From positions 1 to 63,133 of the forward strand of contig JALEJS010000037.1 in NCBI GenBank assembly GCA_022769545.1: a stretch of DNA of 63,133 bases, in the 5' to 3' direction. Both the position numbers and the translations under genes were made by a program. The stretch's first letter is position 1. Every line of letters begins with the position of its first letter. Source of the DNA: Blautia sp. Its GTDB lineage: Bacteria > Bacillota > Clostridia > Lachnospirales > Lachnospiraceae. A model generated the notes under the pieces. That model did not search any database and had not been told where the DNA came from. It saw nothing but the letters and a program-made list of their open reading frames with translations. Shown here piece after piece: positions 25,591 through 34,477 of the stretch.

Positions 25591-26913
25591 CTATTTCAGA
25601 AGATCTCTTCCTTCGGCATCCGGAAGCTCAAAATGCATCAGACCGGCAAGCGTGGGAGCAACATCGATCAGGCGGATGCCGTCAATATGTCCTTTCCGGA
25701 TGCCTTCGCCGGTGAGCATGAAGGAAGCTCTCATTTCCGGGAAATTTTCGCTGTAGCCGTGCTGCGCTTTCTGGGTAAGTCTTGTACGGCAGTATTCACC
25801 GATGACATCGTCGCGGAGCTCATAGCCCTTTTTGGACACCAGAACATAGGCTGCCTCCGGGAAGCCGCCGCGCGCTTTTGCTTCTTCCTGTGTGAGTATT
25901 TCCAGAATTCCGCTTTCGGGATCGGCAAGCAGCTGGTCTATGACCGTGCGCAGCGCATCGGCTGCGTCCTGATCTGCAGGATCCGCCAGACGGATTTCGG
26001 CAGTGCCTCCGGCTCTCTGGCTGAACGCCTTCCATGCAGTGACCTTACCCTGGGCATCGGTCTGGATCAGACCGGCATTCCGAAGCAGAACGTTGGGAGA
26101 AATGTTGTGTGTGTTATCCAGTGTACCGTGATCAGAAACCACACATACGATGAGATGACCGTCGGTGATTTTGAGCGCTTCTTCAATCAGTTCGCCCAGC
26201 ATCCGGTCGATTTTTTCCAGACTGCGGGCAGCTTCCTGGCTGTACACGCCATTCACATGTGCGCTTTCGTCAAAGCTGGCAAAATAAGCAGACATAAAAA
26301 ACGGTTTCTGGGAGATCACCGGAGCAATCTTGTTGCGCAGAATCCAGAGCGCGGCCTTTCCTCTCTGTGCATCTCCGTCATCGGTAAGATCAAGACCGCC
26401 GGCGTATTGCCCGATTTCTTTTTCCATTTCCAGAATGATTCCCTGTGGAGTTGCAACTGCATCAATAAAGCGGCTGTCCAGAGAAGAGCCGTCCCACCAG
26501 TATTCCGGCGCGATGAAATCGCCTTTGGCACCTACAGAGGTGGGAAAGGCAACGCTGGCAGACCAGTATCCGTTTTCCTTCGCTGCCTCCCAGAGCGTTT
26601 TTACTTCTGTGTTTGCAAACCAGTGCCATGCACCCAGATGTTCTCCTGTGGGATCAAAAATTCCGTTGTTGTAGGTTTTGTGAGTCGCAGGGTTGACGCC
26701 TGTGATCATGCTCTGATGGCATGGGTAAGTAAAGGTTGGAAAAACGCTTTTCATGCCGGTTGGTGCGGTCAATCCGTTTTCTGCAAAATATCTGGTAATA
26801 TTCGGGAGATTTACACCCAGACGCTCCTGTTCGAATACAAATTCCGGTTTCAGTGCGTCCACGGAAACAAGAAGAACGCTGGGGGTATTCTTTCTGTCAT
26901 TTGTCTGTAACAT
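25591..26913 (-). CDS. Nucleotide pyrophosphatase/phosphodiesterase (alkaline phosphatase superfamily)
   Basis: About 440 aa, no signal peptide. The N-terminus LLVSVDALKPEF carries the first metal Asp. TFTYPCHQSMITG has the catalytic Thr typical of type I phosphodiesterase/NPP enzymes. VVSDHGTLDNTHNI supplies further metal ligands and SFMLTGEGIRKGH the last His region. It cleaves a phosphodiester or pyrophosphate bond in the cytoplasm. The gene overlaps the DeoR gene end by 17 bp and has its own GAAAGGAAG RBS. In this operon the substrate might be a D-amino-acid or serine-containing phosphodiester; this is inference. Confidence 0.85.
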   Translation of the reverse strand: MLQTNDRKNTPSVLLVSVDALKPEFVFEQERLGVNLPNITRYFAENGLTAPTGMKSVFPTFTYPCHQSMITGVNPATHKTYNNGIFDPTGEHLGAWHWFANTEVKTLWEAAKENGYWSASVAFPTSVGAKGDFIAPEYWWDGSSLDSRFIDAVATPQGIILEMEKEIGQYAGGLDLTDDGDAQRGKAALWILRNKIAPVISQKPFFMSAYFASFDESAHVNGVYSQEAARSLEKIDRMLGELIEEALKITDGHLIVCVVSDHGTLDNTHNISPNVLLRNAGLIQTDAQGKVTAWKAFSQRAGGTAEIRLADPADQDAADALRTVIDQLLADPESGILEILTQEEAKARGGFPEAAYVLVSKKGYELRDDVIGEYCRTRLTQKAQHGYSENFPEMRASFMLTGEGIRKGHIDGIRLIDVAPTLAGLMHFELPDAEGRDLLK

Positions 26914-27709
26914 GGTTTTCTTCCTTTCTTTGTTTCGAAATCACAACCTGTATTCCGGCCTGTTCCAGAGCCCGGATCGAATCTGCAGGTGCATGGGAAT
27001 CGGTAATAATCATGGAAAGTTCTTCGACTCCGCACATGCGTACAAGAGAATTGGTACCCAATTTGGAACTGTCTGCAATTGCAATTGTTCTGGCAGATGC
27101 TTTCATCAGTTTGGACTGAATCATCAGGTCGTCCATTCTCTGATAGGTAATTCCACGCTCCACCGAGATTCCGCAGGTGGTGAGAAACAGAATATCGATG
27201 TTGATGCGGGAAAGAATCAATGTTGCCATATCTGAAAGAAATGCTTTCTCCTCAGAATTGTAAATACCTCCGGTCAAAACCAGAGTAATGCCCTTTGCAT
27301 CGGAGAGCTCATTGGCTATGGTGAGGGAATTCGTGACAACCGTGAGAGAATGGAAGCGGTTTTTGATGACCCGCGCCAGCTCCAGGGAAGTTGTTCCGGA
27401 GTCCAGGGCGATTGCCTGTCCCTCAGAGATATAATTTGCTGCTTCTAATGCTACCTCTTCTTTATATAAGGAATGTTCCTTTTTCCTCTGTTCAAAGGAG
27501 GTGTAGAAGGTGCTGGTTTCGTTCCGGGGCTCAAGTTTTATGGCGCCGCCATGAATACGTCTGAGTTTGCCCTGTTCTTCCAGGCTTTCCAGGTCTCTTC
27601 TGACAGTTTCTCTGGAAGTGGACAGGATGTTACATAGGGTGCTTGTTTTAATACTTCCTTCTTCTGAGAGAAGCTGCAGAATTTCTTTGTGACGTTGTTC
27701 TGATAACAT
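26897..27709 (-). CDS. DeoR family transcriptional regulator
   Basis: About 270 aa. An N-terminal winged helix (residues ~3-58: EILQLLSEEGSIKTSTL, ETVRRDLESLEEQGKLRRIHGGA) is followed by the sugar-isomerase-like effector domain with AIALDSGTTSLELAR, the usual phosphosugar-binding site. DeoR proteins generally sense phosphorylated sugars. The start at 27709 follows AGGAGTGAAGG. It is the first gene of the minus-strand operon and diverges from the MFS gene; repeats in the shared intergenic region are its likely operators. Confidence 0.92.
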   Translation of the reverse strand: MLSEQRHKEILQLLSEEGSIKTSTLCNILSTSRETVRRDLESLEEQGKLRRIHGGAIKLEPRNETSTFYTSFEQRKKEHSLYKEEVALEAANYISEGQAIALDSGTTSLELARVIKNRFHSLTVVTNSLTIANELSDAKGITLVLTGGIYNSEEKAFLSDMATLILSRINIDILFLTTCGISVERGITYQRMDDLMIQSKLMKASARTIAIADSSKLGTNSLVRMCGVEELSMIITDSHAPADSIRALEQAGIQVVISKQRKEENHVTDK

Positions 27710-27752
27710 AAAGCCTTCACTCCTTTGTCGTTAAATCCGTTTCTTGTAATTC

Positions 27753-27781
27753 ACTATACTATATGAATTGTGCTTTTTCAA
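27753..27781 (-). promoter_or_regulatory. Promoter of the DeoR operon
   Basis: On the minus strand TTGAAA (27781-27776), 17-bp spacer, TATAGT (27758-27753). Confidence 0.7.
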
Positions 27782-27798
27782 GTGTTTTTTACGGGAAA

Positions 27799-27905
27799 AT
27801 GCAATTAAATGCATATAAATACAACTTTATGCACAAATGAAAAAGAGCAAAAACATAAAAATACAAATAAATACACATTTACACTTGACAATGCACAAAA
27901 ATGCA
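27799..27905. promoter_or_regulatory. 10-bp-phased operator-like repeats (ATRCA)
   Basis: ATGCA/ATACA pentamers begin at 27799, 27809, 27819 and 27829, then at 27861, 27871, 27891 and 27901, with a TACAC at 27880. Spacing is one helical turn, so each array presents its repeats on one face of the DNA. The second array covers the MFS promoter spacer. Direct repeats are the usual operator form for DeoR proteins. Confidence 0.6.
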
Positions 27906-27913
27906 ACTATACT
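27885..27913 (+). promoter_or_regulatory. Promoter of the MFS gene
   Basis: TTGACA (27885-27890), 17-bp spacer, TATACT (27908-27913). The spacer contains two ATGCA repeat units. Confidence 0.8.
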
Positions 27914-27962
27914 GAAGGCAAGTCAAATCCGTTTCCAAATAAAACAAATGAGGTGAATGATT

Positions 27963-29234
27963 ATGGGCGAAAGAAAGAGAAAAGGGATAGACAAAAAATG
28001 GATATCCTTTGGTACCCTGATGCTGGGTGCCGGAACGATTTACAAGCTGGGCTTCATGAAAGATGCGTTTTATGTACCCATGCAGGAGTTTATGGGACTT
28101 TCCCATACACAGATCGGTGTTGCGATGAGTGTTGCCGGATGGATTTCCACATTTGGATTTCTGGCTGCAATTCTGGTGGTTGACCGGATTTCAAAGAAAA
28201 TTATGATTCCGTTCTCCCTGTTGGGAATCTGTGTCTGCGGTCTGTTCCTTTCCACCTTCCCGTCGTATCCGGTGTTCCTTCTGATATACTGTCTGCTGGC
28301 AATATTCGCGGATATGCTATATTGGCCTACGATGCTGAAAACGGTACGTCTGCTGGGAAATGAGGATGAACAGGGACGTATGTTTGGTATTCTGGAAGCA
28401 GGACGTGGACTGATGGATACCATCGTTGCTTTCTGTGCATTAGGTATTTTCTCTGCAATGGGAAGTACGGCAGCAGGTCTGCGCGCAGCAATCCTGTTCT
28501 ATGCAATTGTACCGGGTGTGATTGCGATTATCGCATTCTTCCTGCTGGAGCCGGACAAGAAAGCTGAGCCGGTGAAAACAGCTGCAGCAGGAAAAACGGA
28601 AAAGAGCGAGGGTACGATCAAACGTGCTCTGAAGAACAGGAATATCTGGCTTGTTTCTCTGAATGTATTTTTTGTATACAGTGTATACTGCGGACTGACC
28701 TATTTTATTCCTTTCCTGGAAGAGGCGTATGCACTTCCGGCAGCTCTTGTGGGTGTATATGGAATCATCAATCAGTATGGTCTGAAAATGCTTGGCGGAC
28801 CGGTCGGCGGATTTATCACAGATAAAGTTCTGCATTCCGCAACAAAGTACCTGAGAATCTGTTTTGTGATTGTTGCAGGAGCACTGGTGATCTTTGCGTG
28901 TCTGCCTCACAAAGCGCTTGGTGTCGGAATCGGTATGGCAATTACACTTAGTATCAGTGCATTTGTTTTCAGTATGCGTGCAATTTTCTTTGCACCTATG
29001 GATGAAGTAAAGGTTCCTCGTGATATCACAGGTTCTGCAATGTCCATCGGTTCCTTCGTAGGATATCTGCCAGGTGCATTCATGTATGCAGTTTACGGCG
29101 GTATTCTGGACAAATTTGAAGGTATGGCAGGCTATCGGATCGTATTTATTGTAATGGCCTGCTTCGCAGTGGTAGGTTTCCTGCTCAGCGCCTATATTCT
29201 GAGTGTGATTAAAAAACAGAAGGCAGCTGCATAA
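27963..29234 (+). CDS. MFS transporter
   Basis: About 423 aa, 12 membrane segments. The start at 27963 lies 8 bp after GAGGTG; the ATG at 27957 is too close to the RBS. The first helix region is LGAGTIYKLGFMKDAFYVPMQEF. The loop between helices 2 and 3 (VVDRISKKIMIPFSLLG) fits the MFS signature. The central loop is Lys/Glu/Ala-rich. It is akin to sugar-phosphate or organic-anion MFS carriers, but the substrate is unknown. It is divergent from the DeoR regulator and shares its operator region, so it is probably part of the same regulon. Confidence 0.85.
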   Translation: MGERKRKGIDKKWISFGTLMLGAGTIYKLGFMKDAFYVPMQEFMGLSHTQIGVAMSVAGWISTFGFLAAILVVDRISKKIMIPFSLLGICVCGLFLSTFPSYPVFLLIYCLLAIFADMLYWPTMLKTVRLLGNEDEQGRMFGILEAGRGLMDTIVAFCALGIFSAMGSTAAGLRAAILFYAIVPGVIAIIAFFLLEPDKKAEPVKTAAAGKTEKSEGTIKRALKNRNIWLVSLNVFFVYSVYCGLTYFIPFLEEAYALPAALVGVYGIINQYGLKMLGGPVGGFITDKVLHSATKYLRICFVIVAGALVIFACLPHKALGVGIGMAITLSISAFVFSMRAIFFAPMDEVKVPRDITGSAMSIGSFVGYLPGAFMYAVYGGILDKFEGMAGYRIVFIVMACFAVVGFLLSAYILSVIKKQKAAA

Positions 29235-29303
29235 GGAAAACAGCTGTGTCAGAAAGTGAAATTTCCTGTGAATTGAATGAATATATGAATATGTAGTGAA
29301 AAG

Positions 29304-29346
29304 GATGTCCTCCGGGTTTTTGGCTTACCGGGGGGCATCTTTTTTT
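29304..29346 (+). terminator. Terminator of the MFS gene
   Basis: GATGTCCTCCGG/CCGGGGGGCATC stem followed by TTTTTTT. Confidence 0.85.
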
Positions 29347-29404
29347 CAAAAAGAAAAAGAGTGCACAAAATTAAATTGAAGTAACAGATGAAATATCCTA
29401 TGAT

Positions 29405-29453
29405 GATACAAGAATTGGGGGAGCATGAATCGCGAAACAATCTGCTTGGAATC
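29405..29453 (+). ncRNA. Structured 5' leader element, copy B
   Basis: The segment GATACAAGAATTG...GGGAGCATGA...CAATCTGCTTGGAATC has the same layout as copies at 21881 (minus) and 51022. The CCA/TGG pair of copy A is CAA/TTG here, a compensating change. It ends 60 nt before the GH3 start. Confidence 0.4.
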
Positions 29454-29512
29454 TTCTGGTTTCAACATCAGACATAAGTGAAAAAGCAAAACGGAAAAAG
29501 GAGGAGATTTCT

Positions 29513-31612
29513 ATGAAAAGAGAAGAAGCAAGAAAAAAGGCTCAGGCACTTGTCGCACAGATGACGCTGGAGGAGAAGGCGAGCCAGATGAAATATGATG
29601 CACCGGCAATCCCGAGGCTGGGGATTCCGGCGTACAACTGGTGGAATGAAAGTCTTCACGGAGTGGCGAGAGCCGGACAGGCCACCGTGTTTCCGCAGGC
29701 AATTGGTCTTGGAGCCGCGTTTGATCCGGAGCTGGTACAGGAAATTGCAGATGCAGTGGCAACGGAGGGGCGCGCCAAATACAATGCCTATTCCGGAAAG
29801 GGTGACAGGGACATTTACAAAGGGCTTACCTTCTGGGGGCCGAATGTCAATATTTTCCGTGACCCGCGCTGGGGAAGAGGGCATGAGACATACGGGGAGG
29901 ATCCGTATCTCACCAGCCGTCTGGGCGTGGCATATGTGAAGGGCATGCAGGGGGACGCAGAGACAATGAAAGCAGCCGCCTGTGCGAAACATTTTGCAGT
30001 GCACTCCGGACCGGAAGCACTCCGGCATGAGTTCGATGCGCATGCCAGCGCGAAAGATATGCAGGAAACATACCTTCCCGCATTTCAGGCCCTGGTGCAG
30101 GAGGCAAATGTGGAAGCTGTTATGGGAGCCTACAACAGGGTGAACGAAGAGGCAAGCTGTGCCAGTCCGTCTCTTCAGAAAATACTGCGGCAGGACTGGG
30201 GATTTCAGGGACATTTTGTCTCGGACTGCTGGGCGATCCGGGATTTTCATGAAAATCACATGATTACAGCGACGGCCAAAGAGTCGGCAGCGCTCGCAGT
30301 TAATAACGGCTGTGATCTGAACTGCGGAAATACATATCTGCATGTGCTGAAAGCCTATGACGCAGGACTTGTGAAGGAAGAGACCATTACCGAGGCGGTT
30401 GTGCGGCTGTTCACTACGCGCTATCTGCTGGGTATGTTTGACGGAAGTGAGTTCGATGAGATTCCGTATTCGACGGTGGAATCTGCAGAGCATCTGCGGC
30501 TGTCGCAGAAGGCGGCAGAAGAATCAGCCGTTCTTCTGAAAAACAACGGGATTCTTCCATTGGATAAAAGCAAGCTGAAAACGATCGGCGTTATCGGTCC
30601 CAATGCAGACAGCCGGGCAGCACTGGTGGGAAATTATCATGGAACGGCATCCAGGTATGTGACCATCCAGGAAGGAATCCAGGATTATCTGGGAGAGGAT
30701 GTGCGTGTTTATACATCGGTGGGCTGTGACCTGTTCCGGGACAGAACAGAGGCTCTGGCATATCCGGGTGACCGTCTGGCAGAGGCAAAAATTGTTGCGG
30801 ACATGAGTGACGTGGTCATCCTCTGCGTGGGTCTGGATGAGACGCTGGAGGGAGAAGAAGGAGATACGGGAAACAGCTATGCCTCCGGAGATAAGACGAA
30901 CCTACTTCTTCCGAAGGTTCAGAGGGATCTGATGGAAGCTGTGGCGGAAACCGGAAAACCGGTGGTATTGTGCCTGATGGCCGGAAGTGACATTGATTTA
31001 AGCTATGCGCAGGAGCATTTCGATGCGGTGATCGATCTGTGGTATCCCGGTGCGCAGGGCGGACGGGCAGCAGCCAGGATTTTGTTCGGAGAGGTCTCTC
31101 CTTCCGGCAAGCTTCCGGTTACATTTTACAATTCGCTGGAAGAGCTTCCGGAATTCACCGATTACTCCATGCAGGGAAGAACCTACCGTTATATGGAAAA
31201 AGCGGCACAGTACCCGTTTGGATTCGGGCTGACGTACGGTGATGTCCACGTCCTTTCCGCGAAGGGAGAAATGACGGAAGAAGGGTTTGTGATCTGTGTG
31301 GAAGCGGAAAACAGAGGCAGCATGGAGACGGATGAGGTCATCCAGATCTATGTGAAAAACAAAGACTCTGCCTTTACGCCGAAACATCCTGTGCTCTGTG
31401 CATTTCAGCGGATTCATCTGAAGGCGGGAGAGAGAAAAGAAATCACGCTTGCAGTGTCTGCAGATGCGTTCTGCATCGTGGATGATGCGGGGGTAAAAAG
31501 AGAGGACGGAACACAGTTTGTGTTCTATGCCGGATGCTCACAGCCGGATGCACGCAGTCTGGAGCTGACGGGAAAAACACCGGTGGAGATTTTCTGGGAA
31601 AAAGAAAAATGA
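29513..31612 (+). CDS. Glycoside hydrolase family 3 (beta-xylosidase/beta-glucosidase type)
   Basis: About 699 aa, no signal peptide, so it acts on imported oligosaccharides. The N-terminal GH3 barrel (1-~330) shows YNWWNESLHGVARAG, NIFRDPRWGRGHETYGEDPYL, KHFAVHSGPE and the nucleophile Asp in GHFVSDCWAIRDF. The alpha/beta sandwich follows (SAVLLKNNGILPLDK, GVIGPNADSRAAL), then a C-terminal fibronectin-III-like domain (EVIQIYVKNKDS). The pattern is closest to beta-xylosidase/arabinosidase members. Its RBS is AAAGGAGGAG. It follows a structured leader and is terminated alone. Confidence 0.93.
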   Translation: MKREEARKKAQALVAQMTLEEKASQMKYDAPAIPRLGIPAYNWWNESLHGVARAGQATVFPQAIGLGAAFDPELVQEIADAVATEGRAKYNAYSGKGDRDIYKGLTFWGPNVNIFRDPRWGRGHETYGEDPYLTSRLGVAYVKGMQGDAETMKAAACAKHFAVHSGPEALRHEFDAHASAKDMQETYLPAFQALVQEANVEAVMGAYNRVNEEASCASPSLQKILRQDWGFQGHFVSDCWAIRDFHENHMITATAKESAALAVNNGCDLNCGNTYLHVLKAYDAGLVKEETITEAVVRLFTTRYLLGMFDGSEFDEIPYSTVESAEHLRLSQKAAEESAVLLKNNGILPLDKSKLKTIGVIGPNADSRAALVGNYHGTASRYVTIQEGIQDYLGEDVRVYTSVGCDLFRDRTEALAYPGDRLAEAKIVADMSDVVILCVGLDETLEGEEGDTGNSYASGDKTNLLLPKVQRDLMEAVAETGKPVVLCLMAGSDIDLSYAQEHFDAVIDLWYPGAQGGRAAARILFGEVSPSGKLPVTFYNSLEELPEFTDYSMQGRTYRYMEKAAQYPFGFGLTYGDVHVLSAKGEMTEEGFVICVEAENRGSMETDEVIQIYVKNKDSAFTPKHPVLCAFQRIHLKAGERKEITLAVSADAFCIVDDAGVKREDGTQFVFYAGCSQPDARSLELTGKTPVEIFWEKEK

Positions 31613-31621
31613 TAAACAATT

Positions 31622-31665
31622 CTGCCCGTGACCGATACGATCGTATCAGTTACGGGCAGTTTTTG
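31622..31665 (+). terminator. Terminator of the GH3 gene
   Basis: CTGCCCGT/ACGGGCAG outer stem with an inner GATACGA/TCGTATC stem, then TTTTT. Confidence 0.88.
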
Positions 31666-31704
31666 TGAGTTTCCATGCGAAAAAAGTATCAGAATTTCCG
31701 GGAA

Positions 31705-32577
31705 TTATTTCTGGCTGTTTACCAGGGCATCTGCCGGTGCATCTTCCGGACGCCAGCCGGTAAATCCCATTTCCGGGAGGGACTGAATGAGTGCCATATC
31801 TTCTGCCGAGAGTTCGAAGTCAAAGATTTGCGCATTTTCCACAATTCTGGACGGTGTCACAGATTTGGTTAAAGGATTCACGCCGCTCTGAAGAACGAAA
31901 CGCAGCGTGATCTGAGCTACGGTCTTCTGATATTTTTCGGCAAGAGTTTTCAGTGTCTCGTTTGTGAAAACGGCCCCAAGTGCCAGGGGGCTGAATGCCT
32001 GAACCAGCATGCCGGCTTCTCTGGAGTCATTTACCGTGTCCATCTGCAGGTAGCCGGGATGGTATTCAATCTGATTGACCATTGGTTTGATCTGCGCGGC
32101 GGCATTCAGTGCATCAATATGTTTTTTCTGGAAATTACTCACACCAAGGGCACGGATTTTGCCGGCCTTGTAGGCGGCCTCGAAACCGCGCCAGGTATCG
32201 GCGTTGATCTCGGCCCATTGCGGGGATACTTTTTCCACACACGGCCAGTGAATCAGATACAGATCCATATAATCCATTCCGAGATTTTGCAGAGAACGGT
32301 CAATGGCGGCGAGGGTCTTTTCGTATCCACGGTCTACGATCCAGTGCTTGGTGGTTACAAATATGTCTTCGCGCGGAATCCCGGATTCTCTGATGGCTTC
32401 TCCGACAGGCACTTCGTTGCCATAGGCAAGGGCTGTGTCAACATGGCGATAGCCGGCCTTCAGAGCTTCTGCTACGGAGGCTTTTGTCTTTTCCGGCGGT
32501 GTCAGATAAGTGCCAAATCCAAGGCATGGAATTTTGACACCATTTGATAGTTCAAAACAATCTGTGAGCTTTTTCAT
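31705..32577 (-). CDS. Aldo/keto reductase
   Basis: About 290 aa; start 32577 follows GGAGG by 7 bp. NADPH-dependent reduction of aldehydes or ketones. The catalytic tetrad is visible: Asp and Tyr in VDTALAYGNE, Lys in VTTKHWI, His in YLIHWPC. Cofactor-binding SVTPSRIVENAQI is near the end. The 305-bp divergent region shared with the GntR gene carries a GTCAGATGAC site matching those before the BMC operons. The enzyme may therefore belong to the same regulon and reduce an aldehyde or keto-sugar leaving the compartment; this link is inferred. Confidence 0.92.
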   Translation of the reverse strand: MKKLTDCFELSNGVKIPCLGFGTYLTPPEKTKASVAEALKAGYRHVDTALAYGNEVPVGEAIRESGIPREDIFVTTKHWIVDRGYEKTLAAIDRSLQNLGMDYMDLYLIHWPCVEKVSPQWAEINADTWRGFEAAYKAGKIRALGVSNFQKKHIDALNAAAQIKPMVNQIEYHPGYLQMDTVNDSREAGMLVQAFSPLALGAVFTNETLKTLAEKYQKTVAQITLRFVLQSGVNPLTKSVTPSRIVENAQIFDFELSAEDMALIQSLPEMGFTGWRPEDAPADALVNSQK

Positions 32578-32687
32578 TGAAAATACCTCCTGTTTTTGTA
32601 ATCGTTTGTTCCATGACATTGAGATCAAAAGATACCGGACGGATCGTCCTTTGACCTCATTATATCATATGATGTCATATATGAAAA

Positions 32688-32697
32688 GTCAGATGAC
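32688..32697. promoter_or_regulatory. Candidate GntR operator O1
   Basis: GTCAGATGAC, a GTCA-NN-TGAC palindrome, upstream of a TATAAT box for the AKR gene on the minus strand (rc at about 32659-32664). The same decamer occurs at 48336, and GTCATCAGATGAC at 33794. Confidence 0.55.
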
Positions 32698-32803
32698 ATA
32701 AAAAGCTAAGAGAAAACAAACAGGTACCAGATGTCGTGAGAAACAGAAGAATGCAAATCGTGATTTTTTTAACACCTACGCATGCCGGAGTGCTTCCATA
32801 CCC

Positions 32804-32832
32804 TTGATTTATCAGCATTTTAATGGTAAAAT
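32804..32832 (+). promoter_or_regulatory. Promoter of the GntR gene
   Basis: TTGATT (32804-32809), 17-bp spacer, TAAAAT (32827-32832). Confidence 0.6.
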
Positions 32833-32882
32833 CTTACATATCGGTATAGCAGAAAAAACATATAAATGGGCGGGGATATGAC

Positions 32883-33596
32883 ATGGCAAACTATGCAGAT
32901 GCGAGTCAGAGTATCAGAGCGTATATTGAAGAAAATCATCTGAGGTCTGGTGATAAACTTCCTTCGGAAGCGGAATTTTCGAAATTGCTTGGAATCAGCC
33001 GGCTGAAGCTGCGGGAAGCGCTGAATGGCTTGAAGGCAGAGGGAAGAGTGTATGCAGTTCAGGGCAAAGGGACATTTGTTGCCTATGAGACAGAGAATAT
33101 CGAAAATGTTCTGAATTACAATTTTGGTGTGACGGAAATGATACGTGCAAATGGCTATACTCCCGGCGTGAAGCGTTTTTCAAAAACGCTGGTTCGGGCA
33201 AACGAGCAGGTCGCCAAAAGCCTCGGGGTTGAGGTGGGAATGGATATCCTGAAATGTTCCAGAGTCCGTCTGGCCAATGAACATCCGGTTGTGTATTCCA
33301 CCGATTATCTTGCTACGCGTATCGCGCAGGATTTCATCAGCAATATGGATGAAAACATTTCTCTCTATGATTTTATTGAGAATAAGTGCGGAATTTCCAT
33401 CGGTGTCAGCAAAACAGAGCTGATTCCGGCAAAAGCAGACGGAAGACTGGCGGAATTGCTGGATATTCCAAAGGAAACTCTGCTTATGAAATTCAGGCTG
33501 GTATTGAGTGATGTGCTGGGAGAGCCTCTGGTGTATGCGGAGGAATATTTCCGGACAGATATGTTTGACTTTGTGGTTTTGCGTACAAGAAAATAA
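32883..33596 (+). CDS. GntR family regulator with UTRA domain (HutC subfamily)
   Basis: About 237 aa. The N-terminal winged helix (residues ~8-65) has SGDKLPSEAEFSKLLGISRLKLREALNGL and VYAVQGKGTFVA. The UTRA effector domain follows (DILKCSRVRLANEHPVVYSTDYLATRI to MKFRLVLSDVLGEPLVYAEEYFR). UTRA proteins sense small carboxylates or sugar phosphates. The gene lies directly before the BMC operon but is separated by its own terminator. Three matching palindromic sites in this region point to it as the local regulator. Confidence 0.92.
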   Translation: MANYADASQSIRAYIEENHLRSGDKLPSEAEFSKLLGISRLKLREALNGLKAEGRVYAVQGKGTFVAYETENIENVLNYNFGVTEMIRANGYTPGVKRFSKTLVRANEQVAKSLGVEVGMDILKCSRVRLANEHPVVYSTDYLATRIAQDFISNMDENISLYDFIENKCGISIGVSKTELIPAKADGRLAELLDIPKETLLMKFRLVLSDVLGEPLVYAEEYFRTDMFDFVVLRTRK

Positions 33597-33606
33597 AGAA
33601 TATGCG

Positions 33607-33649
33607 AAAAGGTGTTTTTCCGAAAAAGGAAAAACACCTTTTCTTTTTT
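33607..33649 (+). terminator. Terminator of the GntR gene
   Basis: AAAAGGTGTTTTTCC/GGAAAAACACCTTTT stem, loop GAAAAA, followed by CTTTTTT. Confidence 0.9.
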
Positions 33650-33762
33650 GGAACAATACCGGAACGGTACGGAAGCAGAAAACAGCCAAGGGCAAAATAG
33701 ACAAAGATAGAACGGAGAAATTGATGAATTTCCCGGATGTTCAGAAATTGCAAAAAAATATA

Positions 33763-33790
33763 TTGTAAATAACTGAAATTGTGATAGAAT
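33763..33790 (+). promoter_or_regulatory. Promoter of the BMC operon
   Basis: TTGTAA (33763-33768), 16-bp spacer, TAGAAT (33785-33790), immediately followed by the palindrome at 33792. Confidence 0.6.
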
Positions 33791-33791
33791 A

Positions 33792-33808
33792 AAGTCATCA
33801 GATGACTT
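33792..33808. promoter_or_regulatory. Candidate GntR operator O2
   Basis: Perfect 17-bp palindrome AAGTCATC-A-GATGACTT placed at the expected transcription start, a classic repressor position. Confidence 0.65.
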
Positions 33809-33863
33809 AATATATGAGTTCATATGATTATAAGATTATATCATAGTAAGGCGGTGGTGTTAT

Positions 33864-34166
33864 ATGATCTTCGCATATGTGAAAGGCAACGTAATCAGTA
33901 CGAACAAGACATCACGACTGAAAGGTCACAAGCTGTTAATTGTGGAGGAGTGGAATCCTCTGACTGGTGAATGCTCAAAAGTTCCCAAGATCGCAGTGGA
34001 TACCGTGAATGCGGGAGAAGGGGAACTGGTTTTCTGTGTCTCGGGAAGCTCTTCCAGACAGACAGAAGAAACGGACAAAAAGCCGGTTGACCTGGCAATC
34101 ATCGGGATCGTGGATGAAGTGAGTATGGAAGGTAAGGTCCTGTTCACAAAGTACAGCAAAGAGTAA
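33864..34166 (+). CDS. BMC vertex (pentamer) shell protein, EutN/CcmL family, first copy
   Basis: About 100 aa. Pentamers of this family cap the corners of the icosahedral shell. It starts IFAYVKGNVISTNKTSRLKGHKLLIVEEW, the family N-terminus (V.G.v..t.k...l.g.kLl.V), continues VDTVNAGEGELVFCVSGSSSR, and ends AIIGIVDEV. It is slightly longer than the other two copies in this operon, mainly at the C-terminus. First gene after the palindrome; 15 bp before the second copy. Confidence 0.93.
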   Translation: MIFAYVKGNVISTNKTSRLKGHKLLIVEEWNPLTGECSKVPKIAVDTVNAGEGELVFCVSGSSSRQTEETDKKPVDLAIIGIVDEVSMEGKVLFTKYSKE

Positions 34167-34181
34167 CAGGGAGACAGATTT

Positions 34182-34445
34182 ATGCAGATCGGAAAAGTGG
34201 TAGGCAAGGTTGTCAGCACGGCAAAGCACCCGACACTTGTCGGAATTAAACTGAATCTTGTCAGAATACCCTATGATGATCCAAACGGGAAAATCCTTAT
34301 TGCTGCGGATGCGATCCGGGTTTCGGATACAGGAGATGTCGTATACCTGGTAGACAGTACGGAAGGCGCTTCGGCGTTCAGACGGGGCAAGATCCCGGTG
34401 GATCTGGCGATCGTAGGGCTGGTAGACAAATTCTACGAAGGGTGA
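34182..34445 (+). CDS. BMC vertex shell protein, EutN/CcmL family, second copy
   Basis: About 87 aa. N-terminus MQIGKVVGKVVSTAKHPTLVGIKLNLV, followed by DAIRVSDTGDVVYLVDSTEGA and ending LAIVGLVDKF. The pore-facing Gly of the usual AGxGD loop is kept as DTGD, but the preceding Ala/Gly differs from the other copies, so the pentamer pore may be distinct. It overlaps the open frame of the third copy by a few bases. Confidence 0.92.
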   Translation: MQIGKVVGKVVSTAKHPTLVGIKLNLVRIPYDDPNGKILIAADAIRVSDTGDVVYLVDSTEGASAFRRGKIPVDLAIVGLVDKFYEG

Positions 34446-34477
34446 CAGGAGAGAAAAGGAAAGGGGTATCTCTGGCG

